In this document: piece by piece, positions 1 to 7,594 of the stretch
Layout: every line of letters starts with the position of its first letter
How positions within the stretch are numbered: position 1 is the first letter of the stretch
Source: Anaerolineales bacterium
Lineage (GTDB): Bacteria > Chloroflexota > Anaerolineae > Anaerolineales > UBA4823
DNA length: 32,405 bases
Assembly (NCBI GenBank): GCA_020354045.1
Contig: CP070639.1
Coordinates: 2,739,657 to 2,772,061, forward strand
Reading direction: 5' to 3'
The notes under the pieces: generated by a model
What the model saw: the letters and a program-made list of their open reading frames with translations, nothing else
What the model was told of the DNA's origin: nothing
The model's database searches: none
Position numbers and translations under genes: made by a program

Positions 1-2
1 AC

Positions 3-377
3 TTCGTGTCCAATCCTTCCAACGCTTCAACGTGGAGAAGCACTATCGAATCCTCAGAATGGCTCTCTCAGGGTTCTGTCGGTGTAGGCTCTAGACTACG
101 TCAAGTAAGTAAGTTTATGGGACGGAAACAAGAAAATACAGCCGAGGTGACAGCTTGGGAGCCGCCTAATCACATTGCTCAAAAAATAGTAGATGGGCCT
201 TCATTTGAGCATGCCTTCGACCTTCAATCAAAAGACAACGGTACAGAGTTTACTGTGACTGGAAAATTGGAAGTAAAAGGAATAATGAAACTGATGGCGG
301 GAATGATGGTAAAACAATCCGAAAAGATGCTTGAGGCAGAACTCAATGCCTTGAAGATTTTATTGGAAGAGAAATAG
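3..377 (+). CDS. SRPBCC-family (CoxG-like) protein, 5' end missing
   Basis: This is the C-terminal 124 residues of a small START/Bet v1-like (SRPBCC) protein, cut by the left window edge. The reading frame is open back to base 3. A GTG at position 6 gives a formal start, but the fold would lack its first strand, so the true start lies outside. What is visible fits the family: an FVSNPSNASTW segment, the GVGS turn, a W-E-P-P motif before the middle strands, and a long C-terminal helix ending ALKILLEEK. Family members bind hydrophobic ligands; no substrate can be read here. A paralogue lies at 21085-21525 on the other strand (VFDYINEPSNSPNY, IGVGS, WQPP, same C-terminal helix). The gene is followed by 80 bases and then an attC-like half site. 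Confidence 0.75.
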   Translation, partial: FVSNPSNASTWRSTIESSEWLSQGSVGVGSRLRQVSKFMGRKQENTAEVTAWEPPNHIAQKIVDGPSFEHAFDLQSKDNGTEFTVTGKLEVKGIMKLMAGMMVKQSEKMLEAELNALKILLEEK

Positions 378-457
378 GTTGCCGATTAGTAATAAGTTTA
401 TATTGCTAAAGGACAAGAAAAGTCTATTTCGCCAAGTAAGGTTGCAAGGAAGAAAAC

Positions 458-471
458 GGGCTAACAAAGCG
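458..471 (+). repeat. attC-like half site (left arm), downstream of the SRPBCC gene
   Basis: The 12 bases at 460-471 match 3094-3105 at 11 of 12 positions (GCYAACAAAGCG), with an RYYYAAC-like outer box (GGCTAAC at 459-465). The rest of the 3094-3217 repeat is absent here: sequence diverges right after position 471, and a different attC-like arm appears beyond the IS at 2350-2398. I read this as the left part of a site split by the IS110 element. That is inference; a chance match of a short AT-containing motif cannot be excluded. Confidence 0.35.
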
Positions 472-541
472 TTCTCAGAAACTTGCCCATCAAGAACACT
501 GGGTTGGGATGCATAAACGGGCTTAATCCTGTACAAATTAT

Positions 542-580
542 AGAATCAACGCAAAAAGCGGCCAAATTGGGGTTGATTCT
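542..580. repeat. 9-bp perfect inverted repeat
   Basis: AGAATCAAC at 542-550 is the exact complement of GTTGATTCT at 572-580, with 21 bases between. It lies within or near the 3' end of the IS110 element, next to the hairpin at 592-619. It may be part of the element's end structure or of a transcript end. No function is shown by the sequence. Confidence 0.5.
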
Positions 581-591
581 TAATCCGAAAC

Positions 592-619
592 AAGGCGTTC
601 TCCATCCGGGGGACGCCTT
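592..619 (-). terminator. hairpin terminator after the IS110 transposase gene
   Basis: AAGGCGT (592-598) pairs with ACGCCTT (613-619), and the stem continues inward with two G-U pairs to a 4-base loop (604-607). It starts 21 bases after the transposase stop codon. On the minus strand it is followed by TGTTTCGG, a weak U tract, so intrinsic termination is plausible but not certain. Confidence 0.5.
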
Positions 620-639
620 TCACTTTGAGCTACCCCTTT

Positions 640-2019
640 TCAAGCCGGGACAGGCATCAATTGATAGCCAAGCTTGGCCGCCCGTTTCTTCATGTATTTG
701 ATCTGCTGCTCTTCATATTGCTTCTGATATTCGTTCACGCTCAATGGGTCGTACTCAACCTTGTATTTCAACATCCGGTATACCACCCGGGCAATGGCAT
801 GGGCAGTGGCTACGGTCGCCTGGGCAGGTCCCAATCTGGCACGCAAACGGCGGTAGAGTACCCCAAAGGCACATTCAGCCTGTTTCACCGATTGCGCCGC
901 CATCCTAAAGGCCTGCCCGGCACGGTTCTTCGTCTTCAAAGTCTTGTTGTTCAACACCTTGCCGCCGGAAATCTCATGCTTTGGCGCTAACCCCAGCCAG
1001 GAGCAGAAATGCTTGTCGGTGGGGAACTTGCTCATGTCAGTGCCGCACTCCATGATCACGGTCTGCGCCAGCGAGACGCCGAAACCATCCACCAGGCTGA
1101 TGTCCACGCCGCTGATGCGTTTCAGGTGGCCGCGGATTTTCTCGCTCTCGTAGAACTGATTCTTACTGTGCGAATTGCGCTTGCGGGAGGAGAGCGCCTG
1201 GAGTTCACCGCCATCCCAATCCGGGCGGGTCTCAGAATACAGGCGCTCGATCTCCTGGTCGCATTCCAGGATTTGCTGGGTGTAGAAATCATACAGCGCA
1301 ACGGCCTGCTTCAAGACGAATAGGTGCTCTTCCCGCCAAGTGCCGGTCAACGCTTTGCCGATTTCTTCTTCACTCTTCTTGCAGCCCGGTTCCCGGAATG
1401 AAGCTAATATCCGTGGGTCACGCATCCCAGAGAGGATCGCTCGGATGATGGCCTGGCCAGTCACCCCGGTCACATCGCTCACGGCCTGGGAGAGTTGGAT
1501 GTTCATCTGGAGCAAGGCCTTTTGCATGTGCAGAACGTGTGGGGAGCGATGATCCACCAGGCTGCGCCGATGACGCAGCAAGGAGCGCAACGTCACCAGG
1601 TCGGCCTGAGGACGGAAGGAACCCTCCAGCAGGCCATAATTATGTAGGGTCTGGATCCATTGAGCGTCGCTAATATCGCTCTTGCGTCCCGCCACCCGGC
1701 GCAGTGAGCGAGAACTGATCAGCAGACATTCAAAGCCGCCCTGTTCCAGCACTTCGAAGAGAGGAATCCAATATACGCCTGTGCTCTCCATCGCCACCGT
1801 TTTGATGTCATGCTCTACCAGCCAATCTGCGATGGCGTGCAAATCCACTGTGTAGTTGCCAAAGCCTCTGACCAGTTGGGTGGTTTCGTTGGGCGCCACA
1901 CAAACCACGATCTCTTCTGCACCAATGTCCACTCCTGCCGCATACGGGTTGACTTTGCTCATCCCTGCGAAGGGGTGAGCCTGTTCGATCCCTTTGGTAC
2001 GCTTGCTTTTCTGTCTCAT
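640..2019 (-). CDS. IS110-family DEDD transposase
   Basis: Full-length 459-aa recombinase. The N-terminal RuvC-like DEDD domain shows D31 (GVDIG), E78 (AMESTGVYW), D115 and D118 (GRKSDISDAQW), which are the four metal-binding acidic residues of this family. The C-terminal Transposase_20 domain shows the SWLGLAP block (after CGTDMSKFPTDKHFC) and RAGQAFRMAAQSV, the region that carries the family's catalytic serine. The ATG start at 2019 has a good ribosome binding site (AAAGGAG at 2027-2033). No frameshift or stop interrupts it, so it is potentially active. IS110 enzymes recombine DNA under guidance of a bridge RNA encoded in the element; the candidate region is directly upstream. Several open frames on the opposite strand are shadows of this gene. 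Confidence 0.95.
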   Translation of the reverse strand: MRQKSKRTKGIEQAHPFAGMSKVNPYAAGVDIGAEEIVVCVAPNETTQLVRGFGNYTVDLHAIADWLVEHDIKTVAMESTGVYWIPLFEVLEQGGFECLLISSRSLRRVAGRKSDISDAQWIQTLHNYGLLEGSFRPQADLVTLRSLLRHRRSLVDHRSPHVLHMQKALLQMNIQLSQAVSDVTGVTGQAIIRAILSGMRDPRILASFREPGCKKSEEEIGKALTGTWREEHLFVLKQAVALYDFYTQQILECDQEIERLYSETRPDWDGGELQALSSRKRNSHSKNQFYESEKIRGHLKRISGVDISLVDGFGVSLAQTVIMECGTDMSKFPTDKHFCSWLGLAPKHEISGGKVLNNKTLKTKNRAGQAFRMAAQSVKQAECAFGVLYRRLRARLGPAQATVATAHAIARVVYRMLKYKVEYDPLSVNEYQKQYEEQQIKYMKKRAAKLGYQLMPVPA

Positions 2020-2033
2020 CCTCTACTCCTTTC

Positions 2034-2330
2034 TCGGCTTGGGCAGGCCCCGGTCATTCAAGGGTCTAGCTTTCTCATCGGGGTCGCCCCCTCGCCACCA
2101 GTGGACACATCAATTTGACCGGCGACCACGGTGCACCGCGGGACTACGACAATGCGCGTCTCCATTGCTTTGTACGGCCTCCAGACCTGCCGATTGGGAG
2201 TATACTTTGTTATGGCGATGATGCTTGACGGTTTCTTTCGGGAAAAAGGATGGCCCGCCATTCTGATTAGGTGCACTTGACGGGTGGGATTCTGCGCCAT
2301 TTACAAGCCTTTTTCTTACTTCGGGTTTAT
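2034..2330 (-). ncRNA. candidate bridge-RNA region of the IS110 element
   Basis: Established for IS110 elements: a structured non-coding RNA in the element's end binds the recombinase and specifies target and donor DNA. Here about 300 non-coding bases precede the transposase, on the side where the IS110 subgroup usually encodes it. The stretch has stem-forming pieces: GGGG/CCCC around a 3-base loop at 2080-2090, and a 10-bp palindrome CGGTGCACCG near 2129-2138. I could not assign the target-binding and donor-binding loops, so the limits are those of the non-coding region, not of a mapped RNA. In the IS1111 subgroup the RNA would be on the other side. Confidence 0.35.
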
Positions 2331-2349
2331 ACTGCTCCTAAGCTGAGTC

Positions 2350-2398
2350 CACGCCCGTCCACTTGCGGCTAACGCAAGCCTTGGCACGCCCATTGCGA
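2350..2398 (+). repeat. attC-like arm (right part) downstream of the IS
   Basis: The segment contains a 6-bp hairpin CTTGCG/CGCAAG (2362-2367 and 2373-2378, loop GCTAA) flanked by two CACGCCC copies, at 2350-2356 and 2385-2391. This resembles the distal hairpin arm of attC-type folded sites such as the one at 3094-3217. It lacks a clear GTTRRRY right-hand box. The lipoprotein start codon follows about 80 bases later. Together with 458-471 it could be an attC-like site interrupted by the IS110 element. Inference only. Confidence 0.35.
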
Positions 2399-2478
2399 AA
2401 GGAAAAGAATCAAGATTTCATTTTCTCATCAAGTTACAAATGGATACCTTCAAAAATAAAGCATCAGAAAAGCACACA

Positions 2479-3042
2479 ATGAAAATTTCTCTTTTGATTC
2501 TATTAGCTCTTCTTCTCTCTGCTTGTAGCAGCACAGCAACTCCCATTTCTGCTCAAGCCCAAACACCCATTGCAGTAACTGCAACTTTCTTGCCAAATAC
2601 TCCCACTTCTATAGCGCAGACTTCTTCACAAAGCACCTATACAAATTCTCAATATGGATACTCATTGAATTATCCTAGCTCTTATAATGTAATCGCTGTG
2701 AGCGATGAGCATGTAGAGATTGGCGATAAGATTGTGATCAATGTTTGGAGTGTGGATCCTACCAGTCCTTGGGGAGATGATCCCATTATCGAAAGCACTT
2801 CGGATATTCAAGTGTCCGGATATCCAGCAAAACTTTTGACTGGTTATATTGGTGCTGTTGGGGGCTATGTTCCCCAACAATACAGGAAAATCATTGTAGA
2901 ACGGGGAGGTTTATATTTTATCGTTACGCTCTATGCGCTTGGTTTGCACGCCACTGAAGGCGACATCTCTCAAATCGCTCAACTCATACCAGAAGATGTT
3001 TCTAATTTCAATGCTATGGTAACAACCTTGCAAATCCCATAA
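2479..3042 (+). CDS. small lipoprotein with PsbP-like C-terminal domain
   Basis: Predicted 187-aa lipoprotein. The start is placed at the ATG at 2479 because it directly opens a signal peptide with a lipobox L13-S14-A15-C16; an earlier ATG at 2440 would add 13 residues ahead of the signal and has no ribosome binding site. After Cys16 comes a Thr/Ser/Pro-rich linker (about residues 17-50) and then a compact domain beginning YTNSQYGYSLNYPSSY, a pattern seen in PsbP-like domains of many bacterial lipoproteins. No catalytic motif is visible. The protein should sit anchored outside the membrane. It lies between two attC-like segments and has no obvious promoter of its own, as a gene cassette would. 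Function unknown. Confidence 0.75.
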   Translation: MKISLLILLALLLSACSSTATPISAQAQTPIAVTATFLPNTPTSIAQTSSQSTYTNSQYGYSLNYPSSYNVIAVSDEHVEIGDKIVINVWSVDPTSPWGDDPIIESTSDIQVSGYPAKLLTGYIGAVGGYVPQQYRKIIVERGGLYFIVTLYALGLHATEGDISQIAQLIPEDVSNFNAMVTTLQIP

Positions 3043-3093
3043 CCAAAGGGCACGTAAATGATTACAGTTGGTTACCCCGTAAGACTAAAGCGT

Positions 3094-3217
3094 GCCAACA
3101 AAGCGTGCACCCGATGCTGGGGATTCGCACTGTTTTTTGAGCATTTTCTACGCATCATCATTTTTCTGGTTGGACGGCTTCGCCGTCCCCGCCCCAGCGC
3201 AGGTAAGGCGGGCCGTT
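3094..3217 (+). repeat. attC-like folded repeat after the lipoprotein gene
   Basis: Imperfect palindromic element of about 124 bases. The outer boxes are GCCAAC (3094-3099) and GTT (3215-3217). An inner pair GCTGGGG (3116-3122) and CCCCAGC (3192-3198) is perfect. At its centre-right a strong hairpin GGACGGC/GCCGTCC (3172-3178 and 3182-3188) has a 3-base loop. This nested architecture, placed just after a gene on the same strand, is what integron attC sites look like. The right box is degenerate (GTTTTTC, not GTTRRRY), so recombination activity is doubtful. No integrase gene is in the window. It could instead be a non-integron interspersed repeat. Confidence 0.5.
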
Positions 3218-3294
3218 TTTCAACAGCCTGCATAGGTGTACAACATTAATCCCTAGGTCTCAGGTAAAGGTAACGAGAGTTATTGGCCAAAAAT

Positions 3295-3405
3295 GATAAA
3301 TTGAGAAAACCAAAATATTACTATTATTGCCAAATGTTAAGGCAATAGCTTCTCATTTATCGGAAGAAGAAACTGCCCCTTGACCAATAAGGGACAGTTT
3401 TCTTT
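3295..3405 (+). ncRNA. candidate structured RNA ending in an intrinsic terminator
   Basis: Three nested or consecutive stems lie in 110 bases without a gene. An outer stem pairs 3295-3307 with 3350-3361 (12 bp with one bulged T at 3301). Inside it is a hairpin ATTGCC/GGCAAT (3326-3331 and 3341-3346, extendable by one pair plus a wobble). Eight bases later comes a strong terminator hairpin (3370-3400) with a T run. A pair of structured domains followed by a terminator is typical of a small RNA or of a riboswitch-like attenuator for the gene at 3579. No known class was recognised, and no promoter upstream is clear. Confidence 0.4.
3370..3405 (+). terminator. rho-independent terminator
   Basis: Bases 3370-3381 pair with 3389-3400 (12 pairs with one mismatch) around a 7-base loop, followed by TCTTT at 3401-3405. 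It lies 328 bases after the lipoprotein gene and 174 bases before the membrane-protein gene, so it either ends a small RNA (3295-3405), ends long read-through from the lipoprotein gene, or attenuates the downstream gene. Confidence 0.7.
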
Positions 3406-3578
3406 AATGGAGGTTGATTTTCCCGCATTAAATCAAACCGCGCAGTTCTTTCAATCGTGTTTTGCCTATGTCAATTTGATAAAGGCGATGTTGAGGCTGG
3501 CGGTGACTGTGGTTATGATGCGAGTTTACCATAATGGTAGTGATTGGTTAATCTGTAATTATGCGGTAATATTTTGCT

Positions 3579-5444
3579 GTGACAATGAGAACCTACCATT
3601 ATTTTACTTTGCTCCCAGTGAGTTATACCTTGTCTTATGGGCTGGTAGTTATTGCTAATAAATTCCAGCTTTTTTCTTATGCGCGCTTTGCCCGCTTGGC
3701 TTTTTACCTGACGCCAGTAATCTTTTTTGCTATTGTGTTGCTGTACCGTAGATTCCCCCCACCAAATGGTTGGATCGGATCAAAGTCTTTTAGGCGTATA
3801 GCCATATTGGTAGCCGGGTTTGGTTTATTGGTAAGCCTGTCTTTGACACCGTTTTATGAAGGAATAGGTCGGTACCTTATTACACTCATGGTCATCATAT
3901 TTGCTCTTTTCGTTTGGGGAAATGTCAGTGTACTGCCAGCTATATCTCAGGTACCAGGACACCCTTCATATCCCCAGGTCTTAGAGTCAGTTAATGTAAA
4001 TGATAAATCATATTCATGGAAAAAGTACTACATCGAGATAATTCTATTGGTTTTTTATGCTCTAGTGGGCTTAGCAGGTATGGGGGTCTTTCTTTACATG
4101 GCCTTTTATGTACGCATGTATGGAGATGATTGGTGCTACCATTTGCGGGCTGTAGATCAAGGAGTTTTTAAGGCCTCGATAGATTTTTACTTGACCTGGT
4201 CGGGTCGCTTTTTCTCTAATTTTCTCTTATTTGCTGGAGCTGGTAACAGGTGGACACCCATGATTCAGATGATACTAATGATCTCCAGTATCTTTATCTG
4301 TTCTTATGTGACACAATCGGCTCAAACTTTTGGTGGGTATCAGGACAGGCCAGATCGAATCCTTCGGATTATGTGGAGCCTGACCTGTGCCTTATTTATC
4401 CCCTTTGTTATCTTCTCGATTACCCCTGATCCGTACAAGTCACTTTATTGGATTGTTTCATCTGTCGTTGTGTTGCCTTTCATAGTATTGCTCCCGGTAT
4501 ATCTTGTCTATGCAAGAGCATTCCTAACGAAAGATAGATCGGAAAAATTTTTCCAAATGTCAAAGAAACGCGCAGCTGGTTATGCTGTATTCGGATTGAT
4601 ATTGGGTTTCATTCTCGCAACTATTCATGAAGTAGCCACGTTACCGGTGGTGGTACTTTGTGGCTTTCTGTTCAATTTCGCTTTATTCATTAAAGGCAAG
4701 CGATTTGAAGTTAACTTTAGCTATGTAACTATCTTCTTGGGAGTTGCGCTGGCAGGCAGCCTGCTCGGATTTATCGTCACCTACTTTTCACCCGGGAATT
4801 CCATCCGTCACACTATCCAGGGTTATCCACAGCCACCGGATATCTTATCATTGTTACGATTGAATACTCACTATTTCCTCAGGTATCTAAGCAGAATTTC
4901 TTTGGGAGCAATACCGTTTTCCAAAAGTGGTGCGCGGGAGCTGGCTGGTTTCGAATGGTTCTCTTTAATTTCTGCGTATATCCTTGGTTACCTGGGTGCC
5001 AAATCTGGGAGCAGTTGGCGGAATCCACTGATCGTACTGATTTTGACAGTGGTTATGACCTGGGCGAGCTTTATTCCCGGGGTGTATGCGGCTCAGGTTG
5101 AAATCCCGATGCGCGCAGAAATAATCCCAACTACCATTCTCGTTTTGGGACTATTCACGGCTGGAATCCTATCCCCTAAATCATTTCCAAGTTATTTGCC
5201 GATCGCGATGTTATCCATCGTTTTGTTGCTAAACACCTTTATAATACGGGATCTATTCAGCAAACAATTGATGCTTATCGAACCAATTGTCAGCTATGCA
5301 GGGAAATGGGATTTGCGCAATACTATGTTGCTATCAAGTGATGAAGCTGTTTATTTGTTAAAGCCCCCCTGGGATGAAATCGAGCAGGGAAAATGTATAA
5401 ATGATTACTACAATTATCGCCGTAAGGGGGTTTTTGATAAATGA
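3579..5444 (+). CDS. polytopic membrane protein, DUF6056-like
   Basis: A 621-aa integral membrane protein with about a dozen hydrophobic segments spread over the whole length. The loop after the fifth or so segment carries YGDDWCYHLRAVDQG (D183, D184) followed by YLTWSGRFFSN (W207-R210), the hallmark of DUF6056 proteins. These resemble GT-C glycosyltransferases, where acidic residues in the first external loop bind the donor; that activity is inferred, not shown. The start is uncertain: the frame opens after a stop at 3567-3569, offering GTG 3579 or ATG 3585, neither with a clear ribosome binding site. A DUF6056 relation would suggest transfer of a sugar from a lipid carrier to cell-surface material. 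No glycan genes lie next to it. Confidence 0.8.
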   Translation: MTMRTYHYFTLLPVSYTLSYGLVVIANKFQLFSYARFARLAFYLTPVIFFAIVLLYRRFPPPNGWIGSKSFRRIAILVAGFGLLVSLSLTPFYEGIGRYLITLMVIIFALFVWGNVSVLPAISQVPGHPSYPQVLESVNVNDKSYSWKKYYIEIILLVFYALVGLAGMGVFLYMAFYVRMYGDDWCYHLRAVDQGVFKASIDFYLTWSGRFFSNFLLFAGAGNRWTPMIQMILMISSIFICSYVTQSAQTFGGYQDRPDRILRIMWSLTCALFIPFVIFSITPDPYKSLYWIVSSVVVLPFIVLLPVYLVYARAFLTKDRSEKFFQMSKKRAAGYAVFGLILGFILATIHEVATLPVVVLCGFLFNFALFIKGKRFEVNFSYVTIFLGVALAGSLLGFIVTYFSPGNSIRHTIQGYPQPPDILSLLRLNTHYFLRYLSRISLGAIPFSKSGARELAGFEWFSLISAYILGYLGAKSGSSWRNPLIVLILTVVMTWASFIPGVYAAQVEIPMRAEIIPTTILVLGLFTAGILSPKSFPSYLPIAMLSIVLLLNTFIIRDLFSKQLMLIEPIVSYAGKWDLRNTMLLSSDEAVYLLKPPWDEIEQGKCINDYYNYRRKGVFDK

Positions 5445-5470
5445 AGGGCAAGGATCATCCTGTTCATATA

Positions 5471-5497
5471 TGAGATCTATTTAGGCGTCAGATCTCA
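5471..5497. repeat. 8-bp perfect inverted repeat before the 5542 gene
   Basis: TGAGATCT (5471-5478) and AGATCTCA (5490-5497) are exact complements around an 11-base loop. It sits 27 bases after the membrane-protein gene and 45 bases before the next start. It could be an operator for the downstream gene or a weak terminator; there is no T run. Confidence 0.4.
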
Positions 5498-5541
5498 ATT
5501 CACTGGTGAGCGAACGAGTATTTGCAATAGGAGAACCTCAA

Positions 5542-6030
5542 ATGACGGCACAAATTCATGAGCGCTTGATTATCAATGGGCATGAAAAGACTATGATGAC
5601 TTGTCCTTGGCTCCCGGAAGGGCATCCGCGTTTGATAGAAGTGGATATTTACCATCGCGAGAATGTTGCTGTGGAATCCTTCCTGTTCACAACGGCTTGT
5701 TGGCGCAGATATCAAGGCACCTGGGAGATTAGAGAAGGAAAATTCTATTTGATTGGCTTACGTGGAAGGTTTCAATTGCAGGGTGAAGATCCTCTATTCG
5801 CAGACTGGTATTCAGGCATGCTGCGCATACCCAGGGGAGAAATATTGCAGTATGTCCATATGGGTTTTGAAAGCGTGTTTGCTGAGGAAGTCTATGTCGA
5901 CATTGCGAATGGAGAAGTTGTATCAATGCGCCTGGTCGAGAACCGTGGGAAGCCGCATGACGAGTGGGGAAAGTGGTGGAACTTTCCACCGGTTGATGAG
6001 ATTCACTTTCTTGGCGATTTTGAATTATGA
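5542..6030 (+). CDS. conserved hypothetical protein
   Basis: Soluble protein of 162 residues. The ATG at 5542 is chosen because it has a good ribosome binding site (AGGAGA at 5529-5534) with about 7 bases of spacing; a GTG at 5506 would add 12 residues without one. No signal peptide or membrane segment is present. It is rich in aromatic residues, with recognisable blocks TACWRRYQGTWEI, FYLIGLRGRF and LFADWYSGMLRIPRGEILQYVHMGF, which look conserved enough for a compact beta-rich domain. I recall similar uncharacterised bacterial proteins with these blocks, but no function. No catalytic residues can be named. It stands alone between two unrelated genes. Confidence 0.8.
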   Translation: MTAQIHERLIINGHEKTMMTCPWLPEGHPRLIEVDIYHRENVAVESFLFTTACWRRYQGTWEIREGKFYLIGLRGRFQLQGEDPLFADWYSGMLRIPRGEILQYVHMGFESVFAEEVYVDIANGEVVSMRLVENRGKPHDEWGKWWNFPPVDEIHFLGDFEL

Positions 6031-6355
6031 TTCGCAAACATGATCAGTGAATTCAGGGTGCCTACCGCTTAGATACGACGGAGCTGGCCGGTCTCAGGAT
6101 AGCCTTCCCAGCAAAGGGTCTCGGCTAGGAGGTCATCCGCTCAGATAACTGGCTCAGCGCAAATGTGTACCGACTTTCATGTCCAACCTGCAGGGTTGCA
6201 GGGAGCTGAATTTAAGCTGGCGGCCGAAGAAACTTGGGCAACTTGCCTGGCGAGTGGTGCGAGATTCAAAGGGACGATGCCTGAACTGCTGGGTCGCGCA
6301 GCTCGGAGCCCTTTGCTGGTAGTAGATGAACGGAAATCAGGATGAGAGATAGAAA
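6031..6355. other. intergenic, no recognised element
   Basis: The 325 bases between the hypothetical protein and the amidohydrolase contain no repeat, RNA gene or promoter I can support. A 60-codon open frame (6163-6345) ends 10 bases before the next start, but its product has no recognisable domain and it has no ribosome binding site. The stretch is more GC-rich than its flanks and may be the remnant of a decayed gene. Confidence 0.4.
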
Positions 6356-7558
6356 ATGAGAATTAGGATCCTGTTGTTTTCATTCTTTCTGCCTTTTTTT
6401 ATTTTAGCATGTGCATCCTCAGAGGCCACCACAGAAAACGTTCGAAAAACAGCAAAAAGCTCTTCAGCAACACTTGCCCTGGTTAATGGGGTACTCATTG
6501 ATGGTACGGGGAGCTACCCAATGAATGATGCGGTGATCGTAATCAACGAAAACCGCATTGTTTCTGTTGGATCTCGTTCTCAGGTTTCTATCCCAGCTGA
6601 TACTCCTGTGATAGATATTCATGGAGCAACAATCCTGCCAGGCTTCATCAACACTCACGTTCATGGGGCCTATGATAGAGATGCGCTTGAAGAATGGGCT
6701 CAGAATGGGGTAACAACTGTGCGCGATTTGGGGATTGTAGGAAACAATTCCAATCTTACCGATTTGTTTGGGTTCCGCGACGAAATCTCTCAAGATTCCA
6801 GGTATGCGAGACTGGTAGTGGTCGGACCAATGATCACTGTTCCGGGTGGATATGGTAGTCGATACGTAACATCTCCAGCGCATGCGAAAGAAACAACGGA
6901 ATTTTTACTGGATGTTGGAGCCGATCTCATCAAAATCGGTATAGAAGATAACCTGCAAGGACGCAGGTGGCAAATGCTTTCATATGATGAAATCACAGCA
7001 ATTGTAGAGAGTGCCCACGCTAGAAATGTGTTCGTATCCGCACACATCAGTCGCAGTGCACACCTAGAGTTGGCTCTTCAAACAGGCGTTGATGATGTGG
7101 CGCATATGATTATCGATGAACTATCAGATGACCTAATATCCCGGATGATTGAAGCTGATATGTATTGGGAGCCTACATTGGAATTGTGGCAATGTGTAAG
7201 TGAACTACACCAGCTAAGTTGGAATACTCAAGCTATCGATAATCTGCAACGTTTTTCCGAAGCAGGAGGCAAAGTTGCATTGGGCAGCGACTATGGTGGA
7301 TACCGGTGTGAGTTTGATCTGGGTATGCCAATGAGGGAGATTGAGTTGATGCTTCGAGCGGGTATGTCTCCCTTACAGATAATAGTTGCGGGTACGAAAA
7401 ATGCGGCCCACGTTTGTAATCTAGGCGATGAAATTGGAACGCTTGAATCTGGGAAGGTCGCAGACATATTGGTGGTGGCCGGAAACCCCCTGGAAGATAT
7501 CCAGGCTCTCGAAGACGTTATGATGGTAATTCATAATGGGGAAATTATTCGGGAGTGA
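6356..7558 (+). CDS. lipoprotein amidohydrolase (imidazolonepropionase/prolidase-like)
   Basis: A 400-aa secreted lipoprotein: hydrophobic signal residues 4-18 and lipobox I16-L17-A18-C19. From residue 40 on it is an amidohydrolase-superfamily TIM barrel with a small beta domain made of both ends. Metal ligands seen in order: H101 and H103 (NTHVHG), K193 (DLIKIG, the usual carboxylated lysine), H230 (VSAHI), H250 (DVAHM) and D312 (LGSDYG). The end LESGKVADILVV...NPLEDI is typical of the family. It hydrolyses an amide, cyclic amide or peptide-like bond with one or two metals; the substrate is not deducible. The relatives closest in pattern are peptidase M38 and imidazolonepropionase-like enzymes. 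Export as a lipoprotein suggests scavenging outside the cell. Start: ATG 6356 directly opens the signal; only a weak purine stretch precedes it. Confidence 0.9.
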   Translation: MRIRILLFSFFLPFFILACASSEATTENVRKTAKSSSATLALVNGVLIDGTGSYPMNDAVIVINENRIVSVGSRSQVSIPADTPVIDIHGATILPGFINTHVHGAYDRDALEEWAQNGVTTVRDLGIVGNNSNLTDLFGFRDEISQDSRYARLVVVGPMITVPGGYGSRYVTSPAHAKETTEFLLDVGADLIKIGIEDNLQGRRWQMLSYDEITAIVESAHARNVFVSAHISRSAHLELALQTGVDDVAHMIIDELSDDLISRMIEADMYWEPTLELWQCVSELHQLSWNTQAIDNLQRFSEAGGKVALGSDYGGYRCEFDLGMPMREIELMLRAGMSPLQIIVAGTKNAAHVCNLGDEIGTLESGKVADILVVAGNPLEDIQALEDVMMVIHNGEIIRE

Positions 7559-7594
7559 TTTCTTGGAGTCGTATCAAATCAACATTCGTGCTAG

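Larger units (their letters stand above)
500..2345 (-). mobile_element. IS110-family insertion sequence (boundaries approximate)
   Basis: The element is defined by the intact transposase at 640-2019 plus non-coding ends of about 140 bases (3' side) and 325 bases (5' side). IS110 elements lack long terminal inverted repeats and make no target duplication, so exact ends cannot be read from one copy. A possible subterminal inverted pair is the 6-mer ATAAAC at 513-518 and its complement at 2325-2330; this is weak. Members of the related IS1111 group are known to target integron attC sites, and attC-like arms flank this copy on both sides. Confidence 0.6.

Noticed and set aside
625..2300. Several open frames on the plus strand across the transposase gene and a minus-strand frame upstream of it
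   Set aside because: They are shadows of the transposase or lie in its non-coding end, and none encodes a recognisable domain.
3380..3658. A 92-codon frame before the membrane-protein gene
   Set aside because: Its start lies inside the terminator hairpin, it overlaps the membrane-protein gene, and the product has no recognisable features.
6163..6345. A 60-codon frame just upstream of the amidohydrolase
   Set aside because: No ribosome binding site, no domain, and no sign of conservation that can be judged here.
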